Of a stretch of 64,000 nt of DNA, positions 11,713 through 44,200 are shown piece after piece. The stretch is from positions 1,488,001-1,552,000 of the forward strand of contig NC_088304.1 of NCBI RefSeq assembly GCF_032854445.1, given 5' to 3'. A model generated the notes under the pieces. The model saw nothing but the letters and a program-made list of their open reading frames with translations. It searched no databases and had not been told where the DNA came from. The DNA comes from Liolophura sinensis (Eukaryota; Mollusca; Polyplacophora; Chitonida; Chitonidae). Within the stretch, counting starts at the first letter, position 1. Each line of letters opens with the position of its first letter. Position numbers and translations under genes: made by a program.

Positions 11713-12013
11713 ATGAGTGCATTGGAGAAATGCCACAGGATGGTGGATAAGCCTTTGATTAACAAGGTTACATGGAATTAGACACGATCATGAAGCAGAC
11801 TGCACAGAGTCTCGACGCTCTGTCCATACTGATTTACAAGAAAATTATACACACTGTAAAACTTAAGAAAGAGTGATAGAATCTGATGGAATAACCTTGA
11901 CACATCAGTTTTTGTAGTAATAACTGCCGATGACTTTGACTGAAATCGTCACACAACACACAGGATCTAACAACTGCAACAAGACGAGATATGTATACGC
12001 CATATACACAACC

Positions 12014-12553
12014 CTACTGTACATTGCTGTCAAAGTAAGGATAATTAACAATGTCAAAATTGAAACTATCTTTCTTGTCGAAAAGTCTGTGAGAGAGGAA
12101 ACCGTTTTGGCCTTTGAGCAGACAAGATGTACCATCCGGGGAGTTTGTGGTTTGCCGGTACTTTAAATCCAGCGAAGGTGGGTAACTATCTTTCACAGCC
12201 TTTGCCATATATGGATTGTTTAAAGTTAGCAGATCATCAATATACCGTTCGGTGAATAAGAACGATTGGGCCTGGTGAGGATTACTCCTCAATAGTTCCT
12301 ACATATAGTCGTATTCAGGTATATAGGCCGGTAATCCAAAGAATGGGGGTGGGGGTGGGGGATGGGGGTGTGAGGGAGGTAACGGTGGCATAATTTGTAC
12401 CCATCGGAATACTTGTACACTGCTGATATATGGTTTCCTCAATTTCACGTAGATCTTATTAATGAGAAATCCAAATAACTCGATGAACAACGAAATTTTC
12501 CTCAAAATGTGGTTGACGGATAAACAGAACAAGACACTTGACTTTCTTGGCAC
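12014..12553 (-). mobile_element. Fossil reverse-transcriptase fragment
   Basis: Two adjacent stretches on the minus strand look like part of a retroelement reverse transcriptase, including the YIDD catalytic-type motif at about 12250. The class could not be settled; a Penelope-like or non-LTR source seems more likely than an LTR source. No terminal repeats were seen. It is a short fragment, broken in several places, and looks old. Confidence 0.6.
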
Positions 12554-12691
12554 AGGTAGTTAAAGACGCAGTTTATAAACACGCAAATAGAAATTAACAT
12601 CGGATTTGACATATACATATAAATAAGCCCTACCGATTCTCGTGTTCTCAAAGTGTCATCTACATAACACTCAAATCATTAATCTGTTTAT

Positions 12692-12900
12692 TTTAACAGA
12701 ATATCTGTTGTTTAAGTGGCGCTAGAATGTATTTCTGTTATAATAGCACAATATTCTGTCATGTTCAACATAATACACACTAAGTCTAACAGAATCTTTA
12801 TGTTGAATTAATAGAATATGGATGTTACGTTTAACAGAATAATCTGCTGCAATAACAGAATACATTCCAGCATCACTCAGACAACAGACTTTCTGTTAAA
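12692..12900. mobile_element. 209-bp MITE with ~65-bp inverted ends
   Basis: The left end TTTAACAGAATATCTGTTG and the right end ...CAGACTTTCTGTTAAA are inverted copies extending about 65 bp inward (12692-12757 and 12836-12900) with roughly 80% identity. TAT lies on both sides (12689-91 and 12901-03), which would be a 3-bp target duplication as in Harbinger-type elements. There is no open frame. The two arms could fold into a long hairpin if transcribed. Confidence 0.7.
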
Positions 12901-12961
12901 TATAACACAAAATTTTTTTGAGTACGGGTATCGTAATCTTTACCAGCTTATATAAGTATTC

Positions 12962-13320
12962 AAAATGGAATGAATGAATGTTTGGGGTTTAACGACGTAC
13001 TTAACAATTTTTAGGTCATATGACGACAAGCAGTCAGATGGTGTTTGTACATATACTATGTCTCCTTGTGGCAGGGCGAGTCCATGTCGCCAAAATGTTG
13101 TCGCCACTGAAGTATTATGACGAAGACACCAGACATGACACCCCACTCAGTCACATTATACACATTACACCGAGCCAATCCGTCATATTTCCTTGCTCTA
13201 ACCCCTCACTGCTGAGTGACAAACGACGCAGCAACAAGTACGATTTTCAAAATCTTTGTTATGACCCGACTGGCTTTGATCCCGGGTCTTCCAACTTAGA
13301 GGCGTACGCTATTCAGAATG
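12962..13320 (-). mobile_element. tRNA-derived SINE, family C, full length
   Basis: On the minus strand it begins with a tRNA-like head (…GACCCGGGATCAAAGCC), continues through GGGGTGTCATGTCTGGTGTC and ends in AAAAATTGTTAAGTACGTCG then TTCATTCATTCC. Its tail is the same as that of the family-B SINEs at 15801 and 36469, while its body matches the fragments at 49380 and 61565. The families have thus exchanged modules. Confidence 0.75.
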
Positions 13321-13692
13321 GAAGAGACGTAATAGATGACCCCAAGATTTCAAACCATCCAGTACCCCATCACCTGTATATCCAGGTACGGTTTATCCAG
13401 CAATCGATCAGAACTGCGCATGTGTACATGTTTACATTACAAGGGCAACAAGAGTGGACTGAAAGAGGTGTGGATTTCATAAAACATAAAGCAGGCGTTA
13501 TTTCACCAGTCTGGACGTTTACCATTGTAATGGTGGTATCCAATCTTCTAGCGAAGGGTGATGTCACATAAAAAACGTTTCTGAGAAACGTAACAACTAT
13601 AGCACAAAGCGAATACATCCGGGTCATTTGGCGCAAAAACGTGATCTGCATGAATGTGAAATTTAAAATCAATATATACGTTGATGTGTTCA

Positions 13693-13698
13693 TTTATT
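13693..13698 (-). promoter_or_regulatory. Possible poly(A) signal of the GH1 gene
   Basis: AATAAA on the minus strand, about 410 bases past the GH1 stop at 14108. An ATTAAA at 13780-13775 is an alternative. No transcript evidence is available. Confidence 0.35.
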
Positions 13699-14107
13699 AG
13701 AGGTGCCAACATTCACACTGTATGTCTCCGGGACATGAACCATTTCAAGAGTTGGACCAGAAATACAGCACCAATTTAATATCATCTCTAAGTTCATAGA
13801 CAACAAGTACAACAAATTGCCTCACCTGGCCATCTCTAGTAAGGTCATCTGGTTACCTCTCGTTTCATAAAACTACTTTGTAACCTTTCATTGGGAGAAT
13901 GTTGGATCATCGACCAGTTCGTAAACACCATTTTTCACAATGTAGATGCATTTACCATTGCTACACAATAACTTAAGACGACGAAGCCTTACGAGCCTAA
14001 GTCTTACGAAACAGTCGGACCATGAAGTTATATACGTCACCATGGTAAATGCGCTTGATGTAACGTTGCGGCAGCTTTGTAAGGTTTTTAAGCCGCCTGC
14101 ACCACCG

Positions 14108-33465
<19,358 letters not shown>

Positions 33466-33560
33466 TTAAAAACAGACAATTACACACGTTTCTACGCCAT
33501 GTTAAATATCTTGAGAATGTCCTTAAAATATATTTCTCCAGGTCTCTTTTATTGATTTCA

Positions 33561-33740
33561 GGAGGTTTGCCAGGTACGTGGAGAAGGGCTGTGGTTTGTC
33601 AGGTGCCTGGAGAAGGGCGGTGGTTTGTCAGGTACATGGAGAAGGTGGTTTGTCAGCTACCTGGAGAAGGGCGGTGGTTTGTCAGCTACCTGGAGAAGGG
33701 CGGTGGTTTGTCAGCTACCTGGAGAAGGGCGGTGGTTTGC
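33561..33740. repeat. 29-bp minisatellite upstream of GH1
   Basis: Six units containing ACCTGGAGAAGGGCGGTGG, 210 bases 5' of the GH1 start codon. Three plus-strand frames are open over it, all spurious. Confidence 0.9.
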
Positions 33741-33840
33741 TCCGGGGATTCTGGCTGCCTTCACCCATAAACCTAACCATCATCATATAAGTTCAAAAAT
33801 CTTGAGTACGGCTTCAAACGTCAGTGAAATAAATGAAAAA

Positions 33841-34754
33841 AATACGTTTTAACAAATTAATTTTGAGACACTCGCCTTCATGAAAGATTTGTACGTTATC
33901 AAGGTTGTCCCAGATGACACCAACGCCTACTTGATGAGTAAGTATTGAGTAAACTTATAAACACATATTCCATGTTTTAAAACATAAAATTAGGCGTGTA
34001 AATTTACGTTGTAATGTATTCTCACATAAAAAAACGCATACTGCCATATAATACAGGAGCAGAATACAGCCTCCATATAGCTGTAACAAATCACACGTGA
34101 GAAACTACAAGTCTCGCGTGATTACATACGACCGTTGTAAATTGTTTGTAACTTTACTTGAACAAATAATTATAGTATAACCCATACAGGTATTGATATT
34201 GCGGTGGGTTTTTTTTTCTACATGCAGCTTTTGAAAAATATAGAATAATGTGAAAAAAAAACAGACTATATATAGCTCACGATGAAAGAAAAATTGGTCT
34301 ATAAAAATGGAGACCAAAAAGACGTAAAAAATTAGCATTAAGTAAAGGTAAGGTAAGTAATTGGATTAGACAAATGAACATGATGTAATGTCTCCGTGAC
34401 ATCTCTACATTATATACGGTGTGTAATAAATAAACAAACGAATAAACATACCTGGTTTTACTCAGATATTCACGTATATATCACAGTAAGTAAACAAAGA
34501 AAGAAAATAAAGAAATATGTAAACATCGTTTAAGGCCTGTATGTATAAGTGATACATAGTTCACATACATAGGTTATAGCGATGTTAAGATTTGTAATCC
34601 CTACTACGATTGACATGCGCTGTACTACACCTTGTAATCCGGCAGATTTGCAATGTTACGGTTTCCCTTCCCGCGGGCGATGTGTGGTAGCGCTGGTAGA
34701 ACATGACTTAGACTACATGATACCGCCCTGTGGAGGTTTATAGGGCTTATCGGT
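33841..34754. other. GH1 upstream stretch without recognised content
   Basis: AT-rich DNA between the 29-bp array and the left edge of duplication copy B. No exon, SINE or array recognised. Confidence 0.45.
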
Positions 34755-35019
34755 ATACCGTACTATGCGAGTCAAGCCGATTTTCGCAAGCCTCGGTTTT
34801 AAAGGTATCCTGGAAGGGTAGGACAAATAACGGGACAATATGAGGTATTTCCCCATAAAGTCCTGTCTTGTGCGTCACTTTACATATTAATTCCCTTCAA
34901 GGTAATGTACATGTATCGCTAAAAATATTTAAAAAATTCTACATTTCTTGGGTTATATATTTCAAATATGTTGGAAACTGAAAGAGGAAATAGACAAAAA
35001 ACAAAAAAAAAACATGAAA

Positions 35020-35382
35020 ACGATGATTATCAACGACGACCACTGCGCTTATATATGATGAAAATGATGACTATGTGATATATGATGACTATGATGATTG
35101 TTATTGTTTTGAGCAATGATATTATGAGGATGATTATTATAAGCAGCAATGCTCGTAAATTATCGCTATTGTTATCGCTACAACAGTGGTACTTCTATAA
35201 TGATGCTGTCTAAACTTCTCTGCAACAGCCACATGACGGTCATGTATGGCGATGATGATGGTGGTGTTGATGATAATGATGGTGATATTGATGATAATGA
35301 TGGTGGTGGTGATGCTGCTGCTACTGATGATGATGATGATCATGACGAAGACGATGGTGGTGGTGATGGTGTTGAGGATGAT
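35020..35382. repeat. ATG/TGA-type microsatellite (copy B)
   Basis: Counterpart of 1720-2325, shorter. Both are preceded by the same flank (AATGCTCGTA...TTATCGCTA). Confidence 0.85.
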
Positions 35383-36245
35383 GGTATCCCCAATCCCACC
35401 CAACCTCTCGGTATCCCCAATCCCACCCCAACCTCTCGGTATCCCCAATCCCACCCCAACCTCTCGGTATCCCCAACCCCACCCCAACCTCTCGGTATCC
35501 CCAACCCCATCCCAACCTCTCGGTATCCCACCCCCACGCCAACCTCTCTGTATCCCCAGCCCCCACCCCAACCTCTCGGTATCCCACCCCCACCCCAACC
35601 TCTCGGTATCCCCAACCCCACCCCAACCTCTCGGTATCCCCAGTCCCACCCCAACCTCTCTGTATCCCCAGCCCCCACCCCAACCTCTCGGTATCCCCAA
35701 CCCCACCCCAACCTCTCGGTATCGCCAGCCCCCACCCCAACCTCTCGGTATCGCCAGCCCCCACCTCAACCTCTTGGTATCCCACCCCCACCCCAACCTC
35801 TCGGTATCCCCAGCCCCCACCCCAACCTCTCGGTATCCCCAACCCCACCCCAAGCTCTCGGTATCCCCAGCCCCCACCTCAACCTCTTGGTATCCCACCC
35901 CCACCCCAACCTCTCGGTATCCCCAGCCCCCACCCCAACCTCTCTGTATCCCCAACCCCACCCCAAGCTCTCGGTATACCCAGCCCCACCCCAACCTCTC
36001 GGTATCCCCAGCCCCCACCCCAACCTCTCTGTATCCCCAACCCCACCCCAACCTCTCGGTATCCCCAGCCCCCACTCCAAGCTCTCGGTATCCCCAGCCC
36101 CCACCCCAACCTCTCGGTATCCCCAGCCCCACCCCAACCTCTCAGTATCCCCAATCCCACCCCAAGCTCTCGGTATCCCCAGCCCCCACCCCAACCTCTC
36201 GGTATCCCCAGCCCCCACCCCAACCTCTCGGTATCCCCAGCCCCA
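35383..36245. repeat. C-rich minisatellite (~27-29-bp unit, ~30 copies)
   Basis: Units such as CCCACCCCAACCTCTCGGTA repeat across 860 bases with Gly/Trp- or Pro/Ser-rich frames open on both strands. It is absent from copy A, so it grew after the duplication. Confidence 0.95.
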
Positions 36246-36468
36246 AAGCTGTTACGAACAGTGAATATCTGAGAAGAGGGTCGCGCAAAATGGGTACACT
36301 CCACCCAATTTTCTACTACTTCCGCCAGTACACTACAGCGAAGACACAGCGGTAATGGTAATGGTAATTATAATGATAATGATAATGTTGATAGCAGTAA
36401 TAGTATGAAAATGGGCTTGATGACATCCAACTTCCAAGTATCGTCTGATTAAGATAATGGTACCAAGT

Positions 36469-36785
36469 GAGTGAGTGAGTGAGTGAGTACTTGGGATTTA
36501 AAGCTGTACTTAACAATTTTTCAGTCATATGACGACGAAGGAGTCCCTTTAGTACATGTAATGTGCCTCCTTTTTGCAGGGCGGATTTCCACCGCTCTTT
36601 TATCCAGTGCTTCTTCACTGAGACGAAATATCGAAGGCAAGTTGGGCGCCCCGCACGAGCCATTACACTGATACGGTCGTTGCACTATCCCCTTCATGCT
36701 GAACGACAAGCGAGGAAGTAAAATGATAGATCCTGAATCTACCGCCTCCCGAAGCGGACGCTATACCAACTGTGCTAGGGGTGCC
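36469..36785 (-). mobile_element. tRNA-derived SINE, family B, nearly full
   Basis: Tail complement GTGAGTGAGTGAGTGAGTG, then AACAATTTTTCAGTCATATG and the head CCAACTGTGCTAGGGGTGCC. The empty site exists in copy A (~2877). Partly matching flanks (GGTACCAAGTG and GGTGCCAGTGG) may be a ~10-bp target duplication. Confidence 0.82.
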
Positions 36786-38884
36786 AGTGGTATAAAATGG
36801 AGACGATAACTAACAACCACAATGGTAAGGATTATTAAATGAAGCATATGCTTAGAAGTTTTCTTACCTGCAGTTTGTAGATTTGTACACTTTTCCAGTA
36901 ATCGTATCCCTGTAGAAGCGTTGATGTTGGTAATGGCCACCGAAGGTACCGGACTAACGCATAACAACAGGTGAATCGGAACTGCTCACAGTTGTGGAAG
37001 CGAACCTTGGCCACCATAAAGCGGATTTGCACAACATAAATCTGTATGTTTAAATATGTAAATTTAAAAGCTTCTGTCCGATTTTCTGATTACACGACTG
37101 AATTTAATTGTTATGTTTTCGTGGGTACCGATATATCGTGAATAGCATAGGCCTATATAGCACTATATGACAGCGAAACCTCTCGTGAGACAAAACTTAA
37201 AATGAAGCCAGACACGACGTCAAATTAAGACTAGATAGAGAAAACTATATTCGTCAAGGCGTCAGTGTTCATTTCAATGAAGGCAGGCGTCAATGAAGGC
37301 AGGTGACAGAACGTCTTTCACCCGCCTTGACATGAAACATAAACTCCACGCGACTGGTTGGAATTACAGGTGTTCCTAACAAAGCTGCTATAGTTTGATG
37401 TAGGTCTTCACTATGAAAGGTTCCAAATCAATCACCCGCCCTGTCAATCACCAATCAGTAATTATGCGACGCGATATACATGCAGATTCACGTGTGGAAA
37501 TACAAGTGTGCACCGACGGATTCCGACTGCAGCTCTTAGAAGAACGTTACATGTTGCTCGTACACGATGGCCATCGGATGCTCTGCAGATACAACACTCT
37601 ATACACCTCACGAACAGTTGGACCACAGTCCTCTTAAGGCTATGTAGGCTACACCTTTAACCTGGCTAATGTCTGAAGTATGCGAACGACCCGGACCACG
37701 TTCTGCTGTTTTTATTTCGTGCCTCACTGGATATATCACAAGCTGAGAGCAGCTAATCCTGAAAATGACCGAGAACTGAGCAGATGGGGATTATCTTTAA
37801 TATACACTTGTGAGTGGTATACAGCAATAAGTACATGTACATGTACGTCACTGATGATTCACCACGGTAGGCCTATATACTTACATCACTTCAGATCTAG
37901 CACATATGTTTGTACTTCGATTAAATAAAATCCTGGGGCATAGTTTTGAAAATTTCTGATATTTTCCGTTCCGTCATTGCTTTAGTCTCAACCTTAAAAA
38001 TCCTATATCGGGTTGTTCCCCAAGGCAGGTAAATATTAGAAATTTTCCAAAAGCGACAGGAATGTTTGATTTAACACAATACATCTCTGGTGAAGAGTAG
38101 AGGTTCGAATGCCAGTAAGACTTTATCCAGTAAATTAGACAATTAAAAACTACATTACCACACAAATTAAAGTGCACATCAAATAAAAAAAAATTCTGAA
38201 TCGCGCTAGGAAAATATGATGTTGCTTCTAACTCGATCAACGTCCTTTACGCCAACAATGGAAAAAAAGAAAGATTTAAATGCCAAATTTCTGTGGCAAG
38301 TTTGCGCTCATTTTAGTTTGTCACACAACATAAATCTGAAATCAGCTTCCAGCTATCATGACTTAGCCGTGTTGTATTCAATGTTACCCAAAATACCAAT
38401 CTCGTTAGAACTGCTTTGTTTCGTATAGTTTACAAATAATGATAAACGTGATATTCATCCTGTCGGTAGCTTTAATTCTTATATTAACAGAATCTTCATC
38501 GAGAACAAAACTTCCCTATAGCTAAATCTTAAAAACAAACGGTCCAAAGGCGATAAGTATCCTTTGTACCTGAACAAGATTATTGGATTCAATCCCATGG
38601 AATTTCAGTCCTTTCTGAACTGATCCTTCGATTCTTGCTGAATTCCTAATCCACATGTATCCACGGTAGTCACGTGGTTTTATGAAAACAAAGGCACTCA
38701 GTGAAAAATGTCTGCATATACGATTCATCATGATCCGACAAAGACAGATTGATCAAAATTAGTCTGAATAGATGAACGATAACCAAAACTTTGGTCACAT
38801 CTGTTCTTTTTTTTTTTCGCTTGCACAAAAACCACCCGCCACTACTCCGACTGCCACGCGATCGCGAGCGATATCTTCATATAC

Positions 38885-38962
38885 ATAAACGCCGTCAACT
38901 CAAGAAGTGAAATATTCTTGAGTACGGCGTAAAACACCAATTAAATAAATAATTAAATAAAT
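38885..38962 (+). mobile_element. Meta/V-type SINE, 3' fragment
   Basis: AAATATTCTTGAGTACGGCG, TAAAACACCAATTAAATAA and an A-rich tail. Confidence 0.75.
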
Positions 38963-39119
38963 CAAATGCATCAATAGTCGCCCAGATCCCCGACGACATA
39001 TCGACTAATCAGTCCAAGAGTTATGATAACCCAAAATTTTTCAGTCGAAGGTTGTCTCATTTATAATGGTATGTGGGCCTTCAGTGAAAACTTCAATAAG
39101 AGCATCAATACATAAAGAA

Positions 39120-40130
39120 CACCTTACAACTTAATGGGAAATCGCCACCCGGTCGCTCAGGTCAACTGCCAAACTGCTCACAGTGACAAATCGTCTGCGA
39201 AATGACGCAAGGGCTTTCCCTTTATGCGGTGGGAGTTGTTACGTGACAGGTGTAGCCGATGAAGGATCGTGGTTAACCATCAGCCTACTGTATGCTGTCA
39301 AATATATGGGATAATACCCTTTTACGGCTAATGTTGGTATTTGAAACAGGTCTTGTCTTTCGAATTATTCCGTGGATATATATATGAAAGTGTCTTACAG
39401 ACATTTATGACGAAGCTAAAATAATAAACAGATGCCTCTTTCTCTGTGTCATTGTACGACACGCTGCTAGCGTTGAGCTTTCACTCCAATAATACTGCAT
39501 AGCTTTACAATAATATGATCTTACCTCTTGACAATATGTGAAGAAATACAAAAAAAAGAACTTGTGTTGTGCAAATTAATCTCCCCCTCCATTATCTCAC
39601 TTTGTAATGCACTAAAAGGAAAAAAAACATACGCAATTATAGGAATCGAACTCGTTATCCTGTTCCACCAAGTTGCCTCAAGGTATGTATGTTACCACTG
39701 AACGAAAACGGGCAAGGCGTTTGAAACCATGAAATATGGTGAATGTAGAGTTCCTCTGAACTTTTAATTATTTCGTTTTTTGCAATTTATTGAAATATGA
39801 TTGCGTGAACCAGCACGATACTTCGTTATAGCTTATTACTTCCTAACTAGATACCAAACCTGTAGAAATGATTTTGGTTCACGTAATCATACTTTTATCA
39901 TGACGGGAATTCCCGCAGCAAAACGCCTTACAAGAGCAAAATCTGCTTTTGACCCTAGTTTTGCCTTTTGATAAAACAAAAACTATAAATCGCACCTCTC
40001 AGATTTTTCACACACTTTCTTCAGTGTACTTCATATTCAAGTAAGTTCTACTTGTTTTTCTGCATGAAAAAATATTAGACCTCACTGCTGCACCCAAGTG
40101 GTACGATTTCCTATCTAGTTGCACGGGGTC
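39120..40130. other. Copy-B stretch without counterpart or gene
   Basis: Apart from the tRNA-like remnant at 39633 nothing was recognised; copy A has no matching block here. Confidence 0.45.
39633..39720 (-). repeat. tRNA-like remnant
   Basis: On the minus strand GTTCAGTGGTAAC resembles an A box and GAGTTCGATTCC a good B box about 50 bases on. Stems do not pair convincingly, so it is a decayed tRNA or SINE head rather than a working tRNA. Confidence 0.35.
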
Positions 40131-41206
40131 CTTCATAAAGTTGGACAAAATAAGAAATTTACCACACTAAATTTAAGAAATAAAGAACCTCTTGACAAGT
40201 GACGGTTGAAATTTTATTTTTTTTTTACATGACACGTAAGTAACATATCGAAGACTGTACACAACTGGAACATTTTCTCTTTAAAAACAAATGTGTATCG
40301 ATATAGAATAAAATACACAACTAACACATAATATAACAATGGATGGACGGAAAAGTATTTCCAACGGACATGCAAAACTCCCTGGCAGAATTGCTAGTAC
40401 CACGATATCACCATTCATGGGTGCTGTCACTTTCTAGGTCCTCGAGAGAAAGTCGTACATTTGACATTTCAATATTTTTAAGATGACAAAATAGAATTTT
40501 GACTAAAATATTGTCATTTGAAATGTGAGAAACAGAAAAAAACAGAATGTGAGATTTCTCACTTGTTTCGGGATATCTATGCTTAATTTTTCATTATCCT
40601 AACCTTACTCGTGAATGAGTTATCTACCCTCTATTCTCACCTTATTTGCGTATAACCTAAGATTCTACATGCCGTTTTAAGTATTCCCAAAAAGAAAAAA
40701 TATTTATAGCTCTGCCTACCCAAGAAGGCTTCTAAACCCAGCTGTTAAATACACACGTACCAATATCTGGTACTGACGTATGTGTCTCAGTCTAGGGTTT
40801 CATCAATGGTATCATTTCACTGTTCACTTAGGTCAATTTTCAACAATTTTTGACATATACCAGCCCGAACATTTTACTTCATCCTCAAAATGAAAAAAAA
40901 TCCTACTGGAGAACCTCACGGTCAGATGTAATGAACGATTTGCACAGGTGTTAACTCTTTGGGTTGGATGGCTCTTCTTGCTCACTGTCTTCTGCAGGTT
41001 TTTGGGTGGACTGTTCAGAGCACCTGGACTCAACTTTGTGACGGTGAGCTACATGATGTCACTGCTTCATTACTGGTTAAATTTTGTTTGATCACCTTTA
41101 ATGAATACCTTTAACAGGTCACCTTTGACAGGTGAAATCAGTAATTTCTCTGCCTCAGAAGCACCTTTAGCGTACATCTTCAAGGCGAACATTTTCACCT
41201 GGTGAA

Positions 41207-44200
41207 TCACCTGTAATGAACGTCCTGCACATGTGTGTAGTGCTCAGGCAACTGTTCAAGGTCACTGAACTGCTGCAGGTGAAATCTTGTGACCTGATAG
41301 TTCACCATGATGCGGATGGCGAAGTAACCTGTGAACGCCTCAAAGAGGACGAACAGAAGCTCCACAATGTGAACAGCCCGTTCCAAGGGGAGGATGTTCG
41401 TATCCTCATTGAGGAGGAGGAAGAGGATAAGTGGGAGCTGGATGAGGAGTGTGAGAAGCCAGCAGCCGGCTAACTCCGGGACCTGGAGAGAAAAAATCAG
41501 ATTGTATTTTTATTTATTTAACAGGGAGTTTTGAGTGAGAACTCTAATATCATTAAATGTTAAAAAAAGTGCTACTGTATCATGTGACCTGTCAAAAATG
41601 CTAGGTAACTATTACTGATCGCACTTACCATAACACAGGCATTTGAAAAATAGTTTCACAAAAAGTCATTTAGAGTAAACGATCATTAGTGAAAACGCAT
41701 TAGATGAATGTGTTTGGACTTGGAAAGTTTCTAGGAAAGAAGCGATGTCATTTGGGCCTCTGGAACACTGTGAGACAAGTTATCAGTAAATAATTGTCAA
41801 TACAGGTTGCCTGACAGTTTTCACAAGTCACATGATACAGCGGGACTGTTTTCACCTTTAACAACGGAATAGTCCAAACTCGAAACCCCGTAATGGAGTT
41901 TAATACTGACTTTATCGCTTATATAAAAAGGGTCTGGTTTATGGGTGGAGGAAACCCGACAGGCCACAATAAATCACAAATCAACATTCTCTTGCACAAA
42001 GGGATTGTAAGTTACGATAGTTGTAACTTACTATCAGAAATTACAATCGCATCGACCCTGTGGTAAATACTTAGAATCGTCCCAAAATTAACATTAAGTA
42101 CAAATATCTGCCATAGGTAGACTGTTACACAGTATTTTTTGACTCTGTTTGCAGACATGTGCAATGTAGTTCTCTCAAAAATATCTTAGGCGCATTTTTC
42201 CCCTGTTGTTGTTGTTGTTGGCTGCTGAATCATTATGATGTAGAACTCTTTTGAAAATAAAGAAATGTTAATGACTGGTACATTTTCAATTTACACAAGC
42301 CACCTATAAGATCGCGATAGTAACTTCAAAAATTTACACGCGGACACGGCGCAATGCATTTTTACAATCAACTGTGGGGTCTACAATCGATTGTAGCTAA
42401 AATCTCTTTGTGCAAAATGGCCCGGAAAAACTTGAATAAAAGCTGCAGTCCAAGCAGTGAGAGCTGGATTTGAAGAAGTAACTTTATTAGTCTTTGTCAA
42501 ATGCCTGTCTAACTTTCAGACTTCAACATGCATCTAATTCAGACAGGGAGAGATCTGAACAAGAAACCTAATAACAAATCAAACTTGACAGTCACAGGAA
42601 GCCAGCACTTTAACCACCTGAAAGAGTCACGGCCCTGAGATCAGATTGTAAAACACAGATGATAACGGATAACTAGCAACCAGGGCTCTATGTAAAACGG
42701 TGGTAAAAAGTGTCTACATTCTCTTGTCACTCAAATTATACAAGTGGTGTATTTTTTTGGATGCGACTACATTGTAAGCAGCTCTGAGTTGTTTATATTT
42801 GGACTGCCTTAACATTGTAAGCAACTCTGAGTTGGTTCTTTTTGGCTGCGACTACACTGTAAGCAGCTCTGAGTTGGTTATTTTTTTTGGTAAGTGGTTA
42901 TGATATCTATTGGTTCAGTTAGTGTGAACATAAAAATCTTCAATATGAAGTTGATTGAGTGAAGGGGGGGGGGGGGGGGGGGGTGAGAAAATCGAAACAT
43001 ACATGTGCATACTTGTATAGGCCTACATAGATATACTGGTACAGAGATTCTTGTAGTTACATATAGGCCTACATAGACCTACCAGTACAGAGATTCTTGT
43101 AGTTACATATACGCCTACATAGACCTATCAGTGCAGAGAGTCTTGTAGTTACATATAGGCCTACATAGACCTACCAGTACAGAGAGTCTTGTAGTTACAT
43201 ATAGGCCTACATAGACCTACCAGTACAGAGATTCTTGTAGTTACATATAGGCCTACATAGACCTACCAGTGCAGAGATTCTTGTAGTTACATATAGGCCT
43301 ACATAGACCTACCGGTACAGAGATTCTTGTAGTTACATATAGGCCTGCATAGACCTACCAGCGCACAGAGTCTTGTAGTTACATATAGGACTACATAGAG
43401 CTACCAGAGCAGAGATTCTTGTAGCTACATATAGGACTACATAAACCTACCAGTACAGAGATTCTTGTAGTTACATATAGGCCTACATAGACCTACCAGT
43501 ACAGAGAGTCTTGTAGTTACATATAGGCCTACATAGACCTACCAGTGCAGAGAGTCTTGTAGTTACATATAGGCCTCCATAGACCTACCAGTGCAGAGAG
43601 TCTTGTAGTTACATATAGGCCTACATAGACCTACCAGTACAGAGATTCTTGTAGTTACATATAGGCCTACATAGGCCTACCAGTACAGAGATTCTTGTAG
43701 TTACATATAGGCCTACATAGGCCTACCAGTGCAGAGATTCTTGTAGTTACATATAGGCCTACATAGACCTGCCAGTACAGAGATTCTTGTAGTTACATAT
43801 AGGCCTACATATACCTACCAGTGCAGCGAGTCTTGTAGATACATATAGGCCTACACAGACCTACCAGTACAGAGAGTGTTGTAGTTACATATAGGCCTAC
43901 ATAGACCTACCAGTAAAGAGATTCTTGTAGTTACATATAGGCCTACATAGACCTACCAGTAAAGAGATTCTTGTAGTTACATATAGGCCTACACAGACCT
44001 ACCAGTACAGAGAGTCTTGTAGTTACATATAGGCCTACATAGACCTGCCGGTACAAAGAGTCTTGTAGTTACATATAGGACTACATTGACCTGCCAGTAC
44101 AGAGATTCTTGTAGTTACATATAGGACTACATTGACCTGCCAGTACAGAGATTCTTGTAGTTACATATAGAACCGAGAACCTGAAAAAACATCTAGATGC

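Noticed and set aside
35137-36355. Several open frames of 130-370 codons on both strands (Pro/Ser-rich or Gly/Trp-rich)
   Set aside because: They run through a ~28-bp C-rich minisatellite; openness on both strands is a product of the repeat, and there are no splice or start signals that fit.
36868-36909. 42-bp candidate microexon (GYDYWKSVQIYKLQ) bounded by AG and GTAAGA in both duplicates
   Set aside because: Nearly all differences between the copies change the amino acid, so there is no sign of protein-level constraint, and no partner exons were found.
39633-39720. Functional tRNA gene on the minus strand
   Set aside because: Internal-promoter-like boxes are visible but acceptor and anticodon stems do not pair; it was listed only as a remnant.
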